Positions 39,866-48,878 of a stretch of DNA of 64,000 nt are shown piece by piece (within the stretch, counting starts at the first letter, position 1; each line of letters starts with the position of its first letter). Position numbers and translations under genes: made by a program. The notes beneath the pieces were generated by a model. The model worked only from the letters and a program-made list of their open reading frames with translations. It did not search any database and was not told where the DNA came from. Source of the stretch: Streptomyces sp. NRRL F-5630 (GTDB taxonomy: Bacteria > Actinomycetota > Actinomycetes > Streptomycetales > Streptomycetaceae); NCBI RefSeq assembly GCF_000719475.1, contig NZ_JOGO01000069.1, positions 6,567 through 70,566 of the forward strand. Reading direction: 5' to 3'.

Positions 39866-40630
39866 TTACCGCGACGGCGGCTTGATGAGCGCGAACCGCG
39901 CGCCCTCGGGGTCGGCGACGACCGCCATCCGGCCCGCCACCATGTCGAAGGGCGCCGCGAGCACCGTGCCGTCGCGGCGGATCAGCGCGTCCGCCGTGGA
40001 GTCGACGTCGTCCACGGAGAAGTACGTCAGCCAGTGCGCCGAGGTGCCGGGCGGATCGTTCTTGAGCTGCGTCGCGCCGCCCACCGTCTTCCCCGCGACC
40101 TTGATCGCCCAGTACGCCTCGACGCCCTCCACCGGCTCGAAGTTCATGCCGAACACCTCCCCGTAGAAGGCGGCGGCGGTGGGCACGTCGGCCGTGTGCA
40201 GCTCGTTCCAGATCAGCGTGCCCGGCTCGTTGACGAGCCGCGCCCCGGCGAACTCGCCCGCCTGCCAGACGCCGAAGGCCGCGCCCTGCGGGTCGGCCGC
40301 GATGAGCATCCGGCCCAGGTCGCCGACGTCCATGACCGGCGCGAGGAGCGAGCCGCCCGCACCGGCGATCGTGTCCTGCGTCGCCGGGGCGTCGGTGGCC
40401 GCGAAGTAGGTGGTCCAGACGTTCGGCGTCTCCGGCTGGTCCTCGGGGACCGCGCCGATACCGGCCACGGCCTTCCCCCGCAGCTCGCAGATCGCGTACC
40501 CGCCGGACCCCGGCCGCCCCTGCCAGCCGAGCAGGTCGCCGTAGAAGTCGATCGCGTTCTGCTGGTTCTTCGCCATCAGGTCGACCCAGCACGGCGTGCC
40601 GGTCGCGTACGGGCTGGTGATTTCAGGCAC
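39866..40630 (-). CDS. Two-domain VOC (glyoxalase-like) protein
   Basis: 254 residues, GTG at 40630 with GAAAGGGGCGCAAG upstream. Two vicinal-oxygen-chelate domains: (1) GTPCWVDLMAKNQQNAIDFY, GDLLGWQG...GGYAICELRG; (2) TLIWNELHTADVPTAAAFYG, VFGMNF...HWLTYFSVDDVDST. This is the Cfp30B/hydroxylase-like family of actinobacteria, often related to toxic aldehyde or antibiotic handling. Metal ligands are only partly conserved, so activity is uncertain. Confidence 0.85.
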   Translation of the reverse strand: MPEITSPYATGTPCWVDLMAKNQQNAIDFYGDLLGWQGRPGSGGYAICELRGKAVAGIGAVPEDQPETPNVWTTYFAATDAPATQDTIAGAGGSLLAPVMDVGDLGRMLIAADPQGAAFGVWQAGEFAGARLVNEPGTLIWNELHTADVPTAAAFYGEVFGMNFEPVEGVEAYWAIKVAGKTVGGATQLKNDPPGTSAHWLTYFSVDDVDSTADALIRRDGTVLAAPFDMVAGRMAVVADPEGARFALIKPPSR

Positions 40631-40923
40631 CTTGCGCCCCTTTCGTGGGATTCGTCCCACACCCTGACGGCCTGGACGAGTCCGCTGCCACCTGACACGC
40701 CGCCACCTGGGCGCACGTCAGTACGGCGGTCGCGGGGGCGCGCCCGTACGGTCCGGGCGCCTCCTCGGTACCGTGCGGGAGCCCCCGCCGACCGGGGGAC
40801 CGGGGCCGGCCCGGGCGCCCCCGCCGACCGAAGAGCCCCGCCCCGCCGACCGGGGAGCAGCCGGCCCAGGAGCCTCCCGCCGACCGGGGAGCCGTTCCGT
40901 TGCCCCCGCCGAGGAGTCCCCCC

Positions 40924-41316
40924 GTGCCCCCGTACCTGCGTCCCGTCGCCATCACTCTCGACTGCGCCGACCCGCTCGCCCTCGCGGCCTTCTACCGGGA
41001 GGCGACGGGGCTCGCCCCGCACCCGGAGTCGGGTGCGGAGTTCGCCGCGCTCACCGGACCCGACGGCTTCGTCCTCGGCTTCCAGCCCGTCGAGGACTAC
41101 CGGCCGCCGAGCTGGCCGGGGCAGGACGTCCCGCAGCAGGTCCACCTCTGCTACGAGGTCGACGAGGACCTGGCCGAGACGGAGGCCCGCCTCCTCGCCC
41201 TCGGCGCCGCCGTACCCGGCCACCAGCCCCACGACCCGGCCCGCGCCCGCGTCCTCACGGACCCGGCGGGCCACCCCTTCTGCATCGTCCGGAAGGAGGG
41301 GGAAGCGGAGGGCTGA
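40924..41316 (+). CDS. VOC-family protein
   Basis: 130 residues from a GTG at 40924 with GAGGAGTCCCCCC before it. A single VOC domain: RPVAITLDCADPLALAAFYR, LTGPDGFVLGFQPVEDYRPP, VHLCYEVDEDLAETEARLLA and VLTDPAGHPFCIVRK. Similar proteins act as binding or resistance proteins or have unknown roles. Divergent from the two-domain VOC gene and convergent with another VOC gene: three VOC genes stand side by side. Confidence 0.85.
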   Translation: MPPYLRPVAITLDCADPLALAAFYREATGLAPHPESGAEFAALTGPDGFVLGFQPVEDYRPPSWPGQDVPQQVHLCYEVDEDLAETEARLLALGAAVPGHQPHDPARARVLTDPAGHPFCIVRKEGEAEG

Positions 41317-41328
41317 GCGGTGCTGCCG

Positions 41329-41715
41329 TCACTCCACCCGCCGCGCGAGCACGCAGAACTCGTTTCCCTCGATATCGGCGAGGGTCACCCACGACACCTC
41401 GTCCCCCTGGCCCACGTCCACGTGCCGCGCCCCGAGCGCGAGCAGCCGCTCGACCTCGGCGGCCTGCTCGCGATCGCTCGGATTGACGTCGATGTGCAAC
41501 CGGTTCTTGACCGCCTTGCCCTCGGGAACCCGCGCGAAGGCGAGCGAGGGCGGCGCGTCCCCGGGGCGCCGGGCCCCCGTCCCGGGCGCGCCGATCGACA
41601 CGTACTCGCCGCCCTCGTCCTCGTACACCTCGTAACCGAGCACCTCGCACCAGAACCGCGCGAGCGCGCGCGGATCGACGCAGTCCACGGCGAGTTCGGT
41701 GAATCGGCTGGTCAT
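41329..41715 (-). CDS. VOC-family protein
   Basis: 128 residues, ATG at 41715. MTSRFTELAVDCVDPRALAR and FWCEVLGYEVYED, LHIDVNPSDREQAAEVERLL, VTLADIEGNEFCVLAR form one glyoxalase-like domain. The stop is 12 bp from the convergent VOC gene. Ligand unknown. Confidence 0.85.
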   Translation of the reverse strand: MTSRFTELAVDCVDPRALARFWCEVLGYEVYEDEGGEYVSIGAPGTGARRPGDAPPSLAFARVPEGKAVKNRLHIDVNPSDREQAAEVERLLALGARHVDVGQGDEVSWVTLADIEGNEFCVLARRVE

Positions 41716-42130
41716 ACGTGATCCTCTCGACGGGCCGGGGCCGGTACCACCGGATCGATGGGTGAAGGGCCGTCCCCACCGGGGGTGGGGGGCTGGAGCC
41801 GCTCGGCCGTCTCCTGGTGCCCCTCCCCGGCCGGGCGAGTCCGCCCCCGGAGGGTCCCCGTCCGCCGACGCCACGGCCGCACACCGACGCCCGGCGGCAC
41901 GCGGCGGGACACCTGGCCGGGACGCGGGCGAACTGCTCGGCGACGGCCATGGCGGCAGTATCCCGGCGCCGGGTCGCGCCGGGCGAGGCGTTTACCCGGG
42001 GCCTGTGCGCGGAGGCGGGGCTGTCGTCACCGCTCCGCTCGTCCGGCGGACCGGGGTCGGGTGGAGGAGCTTGTGGGCAGGCTGGGCAGGTCCAGGTGGC
42101 CGGGCGCGGCGGAGGAAGTGCGAGCCCGGG
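41716..42130. other. 415-bp region with no supported gene
   Basis: GC-rich; minus-strand frames exist but none shows family resemblance over its length. Probably the promoter of the VOC gene (minus) and the 3' flank of the racemase gene. Confidence 0.35.
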
Positions 42131-42829
42131 CTACTGCCCGGGCGCGAACGCCTCGGCGACGGCGGCCTCGGCGTGCAGGCGGGTGGTGGGGAAGACAGGG
42201 ACCGGGCTGTGCTCCGGGCCGATGAGGAGTTCGATCTCGGTGCAGCCGAGGATGACGCCCTCCGCGCCGGAGGCCACGAGCCGGCTGATCACCTCGCCGT
42301 AGGCCGCGCGGGACTCCTCCCTGACGATGCCCAGGCAGAGCTCTTCGTAGATCACCTTGTGGACGAGGGCCCGGTCGTCCGCGTCCGGCACCAGGACCTC
42401 CAGGCCGTGCCCGGCCACGCGGTCGCGGTAGAAGTCCTGCTCCATGGTGAACGCGGTGCCCAGCAGCCCCACCCGGCGCAGACCAGCGGTCCGCACCGCG
42501 GATGCCGTCGCGTCGGCGAGATGCAGCAGCGGAACGTCCACCGCAGCCTCCACCTGACGGGCGACCTTGTGCATCGTGTTGGTGCAGATCAGCAGCAGGT
42601 CCGCACCAGCCGCCTGGAGGGACCGGGCGGCCTCGGCGAGTACGTCGCCGGCCTCGTCCCAGAGCCCGGCTACCTGCAGCCGCTCGATCTCGGCGAAGTC
42701 GACCGAGTACAGGACGCACTTGGCGGAGTGGAGGCCGCCCAGCCGCTCCCGGACCCGCTCGTTGAGCAGCCGGTAGTACTCGGCCGTCGATTCCCAGCTC
42801 ATGCCGCCGATCAACCCGATGGTCTTCAT
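42131..42829 (-). CDS. Aspartate/glutamate racemase family protein
   Basis: 232 residues, ATG at 42829 (KTIGLIGGMSWESTAEYYRL is the canonical start). Both catalytic cysteines are present: LLICTNTMHK and VILGCTEIELL, as in YgeA/RacX-type cofactor-independent racemases. Other family segments: VDFAEIERLQ, RVGLLGTAFTMEQDFY, HKVIYEELCLGIV. It may produce D-amino acids for wall remodelling or catabolism. Stands alone. Confidence 0.93.
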   Translation of the reverse strand: MKTIGLIGGMSWESTAEYYRLLNERVRERLGGLHSAKCVLYSVDFAEIERLQVAGLWDEAGDVLAEAARSLQAAGADLLLICTNTMHKVARQVEAAVDVPLLHLADATASAVRTAGLRRVGLLGTAFTMEQDFYRDRVAGHGLEVLVPDADDRALVHKVIYEELCLGIVREESRAAYGEVISRLVASGAEGVILGCTEIELLIGPEHSPVPVFPTTRLHAEAAVAEAFAPGQ

Positions 42830-42909
42830 CACCCCACTCTCCCACGCCCTCCCCCGCCCGAGGAGCGAGAGCCCGACGGCAGCGGGACCGCCCGCCCTCG
42901 CGGCACCTG

Positions 42910-42927
42910 TTGTCCGGTCTCGGACAA
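42910..42927 (-). terminator. Hairpin downstream of the broken phosphatase gene
   Basis: Perfect 7-bp inverted repeat TTGTCCG-GTCT-CGGACAA. It is 115 bp past the end of the phosphatase pseudogene reading leftward and about 80 bp before the racemase start, so it may be a terminator or a regulator site. A 16-bp tandem duplication (GCCCGGCTTCGAGTGC twice, 42959-42990) lies beside it. Confidence 0.4.
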
Positions 42928-43042
42928 GTCCGCGTGAGACGGTGCCCCGACCTGCGGCGCCCGGCTTCGAGTGCGCCCGGCTTCGAGTGCGACTGGTTTC
43001 GCGAGGTCGTCTCACTCAAATCTGAGCAAACGGCCTTCTTGG

Positions 43043-43663
43043 TCAGAGGTGCAGTTCGGGCGGGAATCCGGTCCAGCGCAGTTCTGCGGGCAGGTGCCGC
43101 ATGTCGTTGTAGAACAGCACGGAGGCCGGCCTGCCGGGTGCGTATCGGATGACGGTCAGAGCTGCGTTGCCGTGGTCGAGGCCCATCCAGCGCCATTCGG
43201 GTGCGTCGAAGGCGGCTCGGATCAACCATCCGATGAGGAAGTTGTGCGTGACGACCAGTTCATGGCGGGGACGATCGCCGTCTGCCGGACCCGTGAACTC
43301 TGCGAGTGCTTCTCAGGCCAGTGCCGGACCGCGGGTGCGTTCTTCCTCCGGGACCAGGGCGAGGAAGGTGAGCATGGCGTCGGCCGAATCCGGCGGCAGT
43401 TCGTCCTTCTTCAGCAGGTGGGGGATGTAGTCGCCTGCTAACTCTGACTGGTGCAGTGGGGTGTCGCCCCGTTGTGCGCCGATCAGCCGGGCCGTTTGCT
43501 CCGCCCTGGGCAGCGGACCGTGGTAGATCGCCGAGAGCGGGGTGTTCCGGAGCCGTTCACCGAGCAGAACGGCTTGGCGCCGGCCGCTCTCCGTCAGCGT
43601 CGTCTCGTCCTCTGACGCTTCACCGTGCCGAGTGAGGTAGAGGTAGCGAGTGGTTGTGGCCAC
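43043..43663 (-). pseudogene. Histidine phosphatase (phosphoglycerate mutase-like) broken by an in-frame TGA
   Basis: From ATG 43663 the frame encodes RYLYLTRHGEASEDETTLTE with the RHG catalytic motif and reaches a TGA at 43313-43315 after 116 residues. The same frame then continues without a shift as EALAEFTGPADGDRPRHELV, VTHNFLIGWLIRAAFDAPEW to 43043, which carries the second catalytic His (VVTHNF). A single substitution (for example CGA to TGA) explains the break. The truncated product would lack the second His. The alternative is a sequencing error or readthrough. Confidence 0.85.
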
Positions 43664-44390
43664 GCAAGCTCTCGCCGCCCGAATCGCTTGGGTGAGTTGG
43701 GTGTGCTTCCTGGGGCCCCACTGCTGTCCGCAGCTGCCCTCGCTTACTTGAGTCAGGCCGGACGGTCACGCACCATGTTCTTCAGCAGGAATTGGAACCA
43801 ACAAGGCGAAGGCGAAGGCGACGGCCTGGCGGGTTGGTCAGGTAGTCGTTCACGCGGCCCCAGTCCCTACGATCAAGAGGGAGACGTTCCCGTCGCAGGC
43901 CCACAAGATGTCGCGCGGCAAAGGGATTCCGCATGAAGCTCACATCTCCCGACGGCAGCGGGGAGTGTCGACTCCGCTCTGGCGGTGAGGGATGCAGCCT
44001 CTCTCCCAGGGCTTGGCCCACCCGCTCTCCTGTCGCAACGTCCGGCGTGCGGCGAGTGGTTGACCAACGAGCCTGCCAGGTCGTTTGGGAACGCCTGCGG
44101 ACAGCGGTCTCAAACGACCTGGCAGCAGCCGGAGAACATCGTCCTCCATGAGTGCCGCGATGTGGAAAGCCCCGAACCCGCCCTCGCAGTCTCGGATCTG
44201 CACGTGGTGATGTGCTGTGCTATGTGCACCTTTACCTGTACACGGTGCTGAGCTGCGCTGTCTGATGGGGAGTCGAACCCCCGCGTTGCTCTTCACGCGC
44301 CAGGAGTGGGTTGGAAAACCGCCAGCCCTCGGTGTGTGCACGCCTCCGAAGCTGCTACCCGCTCCACATCGTCCCGGACAGCTGGACTGC
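43664..44390. other. 727-bp stretch without a recognised gene, left part of the accessory region
   Basis: Base composition is less GC-biased and frame use is erratic. Minus-strand frames (43782-44021 and 43940-44341) overlap each other and resemble nothing I know. A tRNA-T-arm-like string GGTTCGACTCCCC (minus strand, about 44265-44280) is present without the rest of a tRNA. Likely decayed insert material. Confidence 0.4.
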
Positions 44391-44861
44391 TCAGTCCATC
44401 AGATCGACTTCCCAGTTCGTACGCTGGATCCGCACATCGACCTCGCGGATCTCCCGGGCGAGTGCATCCGCCTGACTACGCAGTTCCGCGACCGGAAGCG
44501 CGGAAAGCATCGTCAGCTCGGACCGGAGCTGTCGGCCGTATCCCCGGTCACCCTTACCCGCGGCCGCGTCCGCCGCTGCGGTGACCACCGAGTGACGCAA
44601 CCGCAGGATGTCCCGGCGCGCGAGCGCATCGGTGAGCGTGCCGTCCGGACCCATCTCCACCGTGGCATTGGTCCGGTTGATCTGTCGAATCAACGCTTCC
44701 AGGGTATTGAGCACCTCACTGGCCTCAGCCAACAGCTGAGCCGCGTCCTCGGCGGGTGTCTCCCCCTCCTGGTACCGCGCACTGCTGACGACGCGCGCTC
44801 GCAGCTGTTCTACGCGGCGCGTTGCCTCCGCGCGTTCTGCCAGTGCCTCAGCAAGCTTCAC
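44391..44861 (-). CDS. DIP1984-family protein
   Basis: 156 residues, GTG at 44861 preceded by GGGAGGCGGGACA. Mostly helical: KLAEALAERAEATRRVEQLR, VLNTLEALIRQINRTNATVE, LTDALARRDILRLRHSVVTA and LRSQADALAREIREVDVRIQ with the ending RTNWEVDLMD. The INRTN and LARRDxLxxR signatures identify the DIP1984 family, found on actinobacterial accessory DNA, function unknown. Its flanks (IS element on one side, unrecognised DNA on the other) support an island location. Confidence 0.85.
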   Translation of the reverse strand: MKLAEALAERAEATRRVEQLRARVVSSARYQEGETPAEDAAQLLAEASEVLNTLEALIRQINRTNATVEMGPDGTLTDALARRDILRLRHSVVTAAADAAAGKGDRGYGRQLRSELTMLSALPVAELRSQADALAREIREVDVRIQRTNWEVDLMD

Positions 44862-45092
44862 TGTCCCGCCTCCCTTCCATGGACTCGCACGAGTATACGA
44901 ATGCGAACCGGCTTGTACGCATCCAAATTTTGATCTCTCGGAGCTCTGGCCAGCCATGAGAGGAGGGCAGGGGCGGCCACGCGAAGGGTCATGAATGAGA
45001 ATCCGACAGCACGGACGAGAACGAGTGGTAGTGGGAAGGCGACTGGCTCAGTGCGACAGGGCATCCGTCTCGCCGCGCAGGGCATGGTCTAA

Positions 45093-45937
45093 GGCCGTGT
45101 CCTACATGGTCAGTTGGCAGTTGTGCGGGACATGTGGAGACAGTTCCGGATGGCCTGTGGGAGACCGCGAGGCCGCTGCTGCCACCGACGCGAGTGCGTC
45201 CGCAGGGCGGTGGGGTTGCGAACATCGATGACGAGGCGGTCTTCGCTGCGGTCATTTACGTGCTGGTCAGTGGCTGCGCCTGGCGGGCCCTGCCGCCGTG
45301 TTTCGGGGCCTCGAAGTCGACCGTGCATCGCCGGTTCCTCATCTGGTCCCGGGCCGGGGTGTGGGGGCAGCTGCATCAGAAGGTACGCCAGCTCCTGGAT
45401 GGCCAGGACCTGCTCGATCTGTCGCGCGCGGTCCTCGACTCGGCCCATGTCCGCGCTAAAAAGGGGGCGAACTTGCAGGTCCGAGCCCCGTGGACCGGGG
45501 TAGGCCCGGTTCCAGGATGCATGTCCTGTCGGATGCGAACGGACTGCCCCTACGCGTCGGGCTCTCCGCGGTCAACATCCACGACAGCCTCGCCCTGAAG
45601 CCGATGGTGTCCCATTTCCACATGGGACACGAATCCCATGCGAACGAGTCCAAGCCTCAACGCCTCCCTGCTGACAAGACGTACGACGTGCCTCACCTGC
45701 GGCGATGGCTATGGGGCAAGCACATCGGCGTCCGCATTGCCCGCAAGGGAGTGGAGTCCGGCGAGCGACTCGGCCGCCTGAGGTTGGTCATCGAACGCGC
45801 CATGTCCTGGCTGACCGGCTACCGCCGGCTCAACCACCGCTACGAGCGCGCCCCTGGCAACTACCTGGTTTCCTCGGACTGGCCGCAGCCCTCTGCTGCT
45901 ACAAACGGCTCCGAAAAACTGACCATTTAGGACGGTC
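45093..45937 (+). mobile_element. Degenerate IS5-like insertion sequence
   Basis: About 845 bp bounded by imperfect inverted repeats: left GGCCGTGTCCTACATGGTCA, right (reverse complement) GACCGTCCTAAATGGTCAGT; both contain ATGGTCAGTT. It encloses a frameshifted IS5-family transposase. Flanks show TAA/TTAA, compatible with a short TA-rich target duplication that cannot be fixed by eye. Confidence 0.8.
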
Positions 45938-45941
45938 TTAA
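45134..45941 (+). pseudogene. IS5-family transposase, frameshifted
   Basis: The frame from ATG 45134 gives VPDGLWETARPLLPPTRVRP, AVIYVLVSGCAWRALPPCFG and SAHVRAKKGANL; at about 45475 it shifts into the frame of PGSRMHVLSDANGLPLRVGL, ADKTYDVPHLRRWLWGKHIG, RIARKGVESGERLGRLRLVI; near 45870 it shifts again to GFLGLAAALCCYKRLRK. The DDE-type core is thus split by two indels. Programmed frameshifting is used by some IS5 relatives, but two breaks at unconserved places indicate decay. Confidence 0.85.
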
Positions 45942-45949
45942 CTAAAAGT

Positions 45950-45977
45950 CCGGACAGCTTGAGTGGACGCTGTCCGG
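45950..45977 (-). terminator. Intrinsic terminator on the minus strand
   Basis: Perfect 9-bp stem CCGGACAGC / GCTGTCCGG with a 10-nt loop; read on the minus strand it is followed by ACTTTTAG. It would end transcription of the large STAND gene 300 bp after its stop. Bases 45978-46274 between hold no supported gene. Confidence 0.65.
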
Positions 45978-46274
45978 GCTGTTCGGGCACAGACGGCTGC
46001 AACACTCTAGAACTGCAGCCGCTCGGCGGAGCCGTCCTCTCAATGGGAGCAGGCGCAAGAGGCGAATCCGATTCGATCGTTTCGGGAGGAAAGAACTCCC
46101 TGTCTGGGAAAGGGCCGGCTCTGCGACTTGCGCCAGCCAGTGCGCTGCTGCAGTGGCCAGGTGGCCTGCCCATGTGACTCCAGTGATTCTTCCCCGGCCG
46201 TTCAGCTGACCCCAATGTCATCAAATGAGAGTCGGCGAGCTAGATGTTGGCCAGGGCACATCCGCGACCTTGAT

Positions 46275-48830
46275 TCAGCCTAGCCAGCGCACGGCTGTAG
46301 CTCGAAGTCCCTTCTGCCCTTCGTCGGGATAGAAGGCAATGGATGAGCCGGAATCGAGATAGGACCACTCCCCCTCGTCCAGCAACTCCTTCACATGAAA
46401 GAAGTAGTCTCTCCCCCATGACCGCGTGAACCCGTACATCTTCTCTTGGAGGACTCGCGTAACCGTCCCCACGCGCCGCTCTACGAGCGCCGGATCAGTT
46501 GCTCGCAACCGATCTTTGAGCCGAGCTGAAAAATTTTCGAGACTCTCAATTAGAAAGTCATCATCCATCCTCCGAAGCAAACGCTCGCTCAAATCGATCA
46601 ACTGCACCGCTCGGTCCGCTGGTTCGCCGACCAGCATCTCGCTCCGGCCCGAATCTGCGAGATTCGCCGCTGCCTCAATTATCTCCACTGCAGATTCATA
46701 TTGAGCATTGGTGACTCTTTTTTCTGCTTCATAGACGCCAGCCCGCATACCAATAGCCATCGCCACTGAACCTTCATATGAGTCCGGCTTCAACGTAATG
46801 GCGTGTGATGCACTGGTGATTGCCGCGTCGAAATCACCCAACTGAATATGGGCCCACGCAATCTCATTCGCCACCGCTGGCGGGACTTGCGCAAGTTTAG
46901 CGGCGCTCTGCAGAAGTTTAAGCCCCAAGCCAGGATCCACTCCCTCGTTTACAAGGAAAGACCCGTATAGGTAGCACAATGTGGCTGATTCAGGGGCAAT
47001 CTCATTCGCCCGCTCGTATGCAGCACGAGCTGAGCTTACGTCGCGTAGGCCAGTCTGGATGTAGGCTTCAATGCGCCATGACTCGTGGTATCCCGGCGAT
47101 AGCATCTGTGCTTCGTGGCAGATTAGCAACGCCTCATCAGCCTCACCTCGATCGTAACTTCTCAAGGCATCACGGAGGAGCCGGGCGGTGCTGAAATGGC
47201 CCGGCCCTTGAACATCAAGAGTTCGAGGATCGTAAGGGGATGCTGTACTTTCCGCCTGAAGTCTCATACCGAGGTCCGAAAGCTCTCGGCTCCGCCCCTC
47301 ATACATAACTCGCTGTAGCGATCCTACCGAATGCCTCTTATCCAGGTACTGTTTACCAAAATCTGCGAGTTGGTAAGTAGATTCTGTGGCTTGATCCGTT
47401 GACGTGCCTTGCATTTGAATAAAGTTTGTGGACATCAGCTCCAGCAAGCTTGTTTGGATTTCACCCGCAGAATATTCGTTGAGGAACGCCAGCTCGGCTT
47501 GGCTTCGTCTCCCGGGGAGCACTTGCATCGACCGCAGGACGGAACGAGCGCTCTCGCTCAGGTGTCCATATACGTTCGACATGCAGAAGTCGAGTAGAAG
47601 ATCATTCTCGCGCAGTAGATCTTCAGGGCGCAGACCCGACTGCACGCCGGCCACGAACCATCTAATGTAAGCCGGGTGCCCCTTCATGGCTTGCACCATG
47701 CCGTTCAAGGAGTGAGGGCGGAGCCCCTGCAGAGCATCAACATTACGAACGCGAGCAAGTTTCAGCAAAAGTCGAGTCGAATCATCATTCGACAGCGGTT
47801 TCAAGGAGACTGGGTTTTCGATGCCCAATCCGATCCGACTGGTAATAATTACCTTGCTCCCCATGGGGAGATCGAGCAAGAAGTCACGGAGCCTCTGATC
47901 TAGAACGGTCTCCATGTTGTCCAGGATAAGGAGCACCTTAAAATGCTCCAGGTACGACAGAACCTCAGCAGCTGGGTCGGCTGCCCGCTTGGCTTCAGCC
48001 CCTCCTAGCTGTTCGGCCGCAGAGGCGAAGAGGCCCAAAGAATTTTCGATGGCTCCACTGATTCGCTGGATCTCGTTCACCGTAAGCATGGTTGCTTTCG
48101 CGGTTACCCAAACGAGAGCTTCGAACGGATTCTTGGGATCATCCAGCAGCTCGTATGCGGCCTTCAACGCGATAGATGTCTTGCCAATTCCACCATCTCC
48201 CAGGATGGAAACCACCGGATAGGCGCCCTTAATTGCTTTTTTTATTCGATCGAGTTCCGCTCGGCGACCAAAGAATCCAGTCTCATCAAAATCTGGCGCC
48301 GGAAGGTTGTGTTGAGGGGCGGTGTCTGGATCTGTTACTAGGTTAATGGTCAGACCCAGGACGTATGCAGGGTCCGTCTGGAGCTTGGAAAGCGTACCGC
48401 TAAGGTGAACCCAGAAGCTCGACGCCACGGAAAAGGCGTTTCTGGCTACGTCATGCACGACTGCTAGGTCGTCGATTTCCATGGGCCGCGTGTGTGCAAC
48501 CCTATTTCGAACCTGCGTCAACTGCCCTAGATAGGGTGCAAAAATGCGCAGAGACTCTTGAGCCTGCTCAGGGAGCTCTTTCTTTTTCTTGGAAAGAACT
48601 TCATACGATTCAGCAAAATCTAGATAGGGAACCAAGCTGGCTATTGAGAGTTGCGCTTTGGCTCCCATTTCTCGTGTAATGCGGATCGCCGCTCGATCGT
48701 AACTGTCTACGCCCAGGGCGACTCGGGGATCCTCACCTTCCTCATGCGCCCCCAGAATAGCATTTCGCAGATCCTCTTCCATGGCGGAGAGGAGTGCGAA
48801 GCAAGTGAGTCGAGTGGCGCTTGAACTCAT
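46275..48830 (-). CDS. HEPN-STAND(NB-ARC)-TPR-cold-shock-like protein, candidate single-gene defence system
   Basis: 851 residues from ATG 48830 (GGGGGATAC upstream; an in-frame GTG at 48905 would lie in an operator). Domains in order: (1) residues about 10-145, a Swt1-like HEPN domain with SIASLVPYLDFAESYEVL and VRNRVAHTRP, whose R108-x4-H113 is the HEPN RNase motif; (2) about 180-400, STAND/NB-ARC NTPase: FFGRRAELDRI, Walker A GDGGIGKTS (K217), Walker B VLLILDN (D304), sensor KVIITSR (R332), GHPAYIRWF; (3) winged-helix-like region to about 500; (4) about 550-690, TPR-like helices (DALRSYDRGEADEALLICHE, ARAAYERANEIAPESATLC); (5) about 788-848, cold-shock-like GTVTRVLQEKMYGFTR, RDYFFHVKELL, KGLRATAV. 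The gene is visibly AT-richer than its neighbours. Known STAND proteins of this plan detect an invader and fire a toxic effector; that role here is inferred. No partner gene is adjacent. Confidence 0.85.
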   Translation of the reverse strand: MSSSATRLTCFALLSAMEEDLRNAILGAHEEGEDPRVALGVDSYDRAAIRITREMGAKAQLSIASLVPYLDFAESYEVLSKKKKELPEQAQESLRIFAPYLGQLTQVRNRVAHTRPMEIDDLAVVHDVARNAFSVASSFWVHLSGTLSKLQTDPAYVLGLTINLVTDPDTAPQHNLPAPDFDETGFFGRRAELDRIKKAIKGAYPVVSILGDGGIGKTSIALKAAYELLDDPKNPFEALVWVTAKATMLTVNEIQRISGAIENSLGLFASAAEQLGGAEAKRAADPAAEVLSYLEHFKVLLILDNMETVLDQRLRDFLLDLPMGSKVIITSRIGLGIENPVSLKPLSNDDSTRLLLKLARVRNVDALQGLRPHSLNGMVQAMKGHPAYIRWFVAGVQSGLRPEDLLRENDLLLDFCMSNVYGHLSESARSVLRSMQVLPGRRSQAELAFLNEYSAGEIQTSLLELMSTNFIQMQGTSTDQATESTYQLADFGKQYLDKRHSVGSLQRVMYEGRSRELSDLGMRLQAESTASPYDPRTLDVQGPGHFSTARLLRDALRSYDRGEADEALLICHEAQMLSPGYHESWRIEAYIQTGLRDVSSARAAYERANEIAPESATLCYLYGSFLVNEGVDPGLGLKLLQSAAKLAQVPPAVANEIAWAHIQLGDFDAAITSASHAITLKPDSYEGSVAMAIGMRAGVYEAEKRVTNAQYESAVEIIEAAANLADSGRSEMLVGEPADRAVQLIDLSERLLRRMDDDFLIESLENFSARLKDRLRATDPALVERRVGTVTRVLQEKMYGFTRSWGRDYFFHVKELLDEGEWSYLDSGSSIAFYPDEGQKGLRATAVRWLG

Positions 48831-48878
48831 GTATCCCCCAGGACTTGTCTGTCTCTTGACGCGATGAGAGGCAATGAT

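Noticed and set aside
41750..41950. Minus-strand frame MAVAEQFARVPARC resembling the start of DUF1877 proteins
   Set aside because: Similarity stops after about 15 residues and the rest is low complexity; too short to call.
44262..44284. tRNA-like T arm GGTTCGACTCCCC on the minus strand, possible att site
   Set aside because: No matching acceptor, D or anticodon arms and no complementary 5' strand; one stem pair is mismatched. No integrase nearby.
43782..44341. Overlapping minus-strand ORFs in the accessory region
   Set aside because: Mutually overlapping, no ribosome site, no recognised domain; more likely decayed DNA.
45959..46177. Plus-strand 72-codon ORF after the IS element
   Set aside because: No ribosome site, overlaps the terminator hairpin, no family resemblance.
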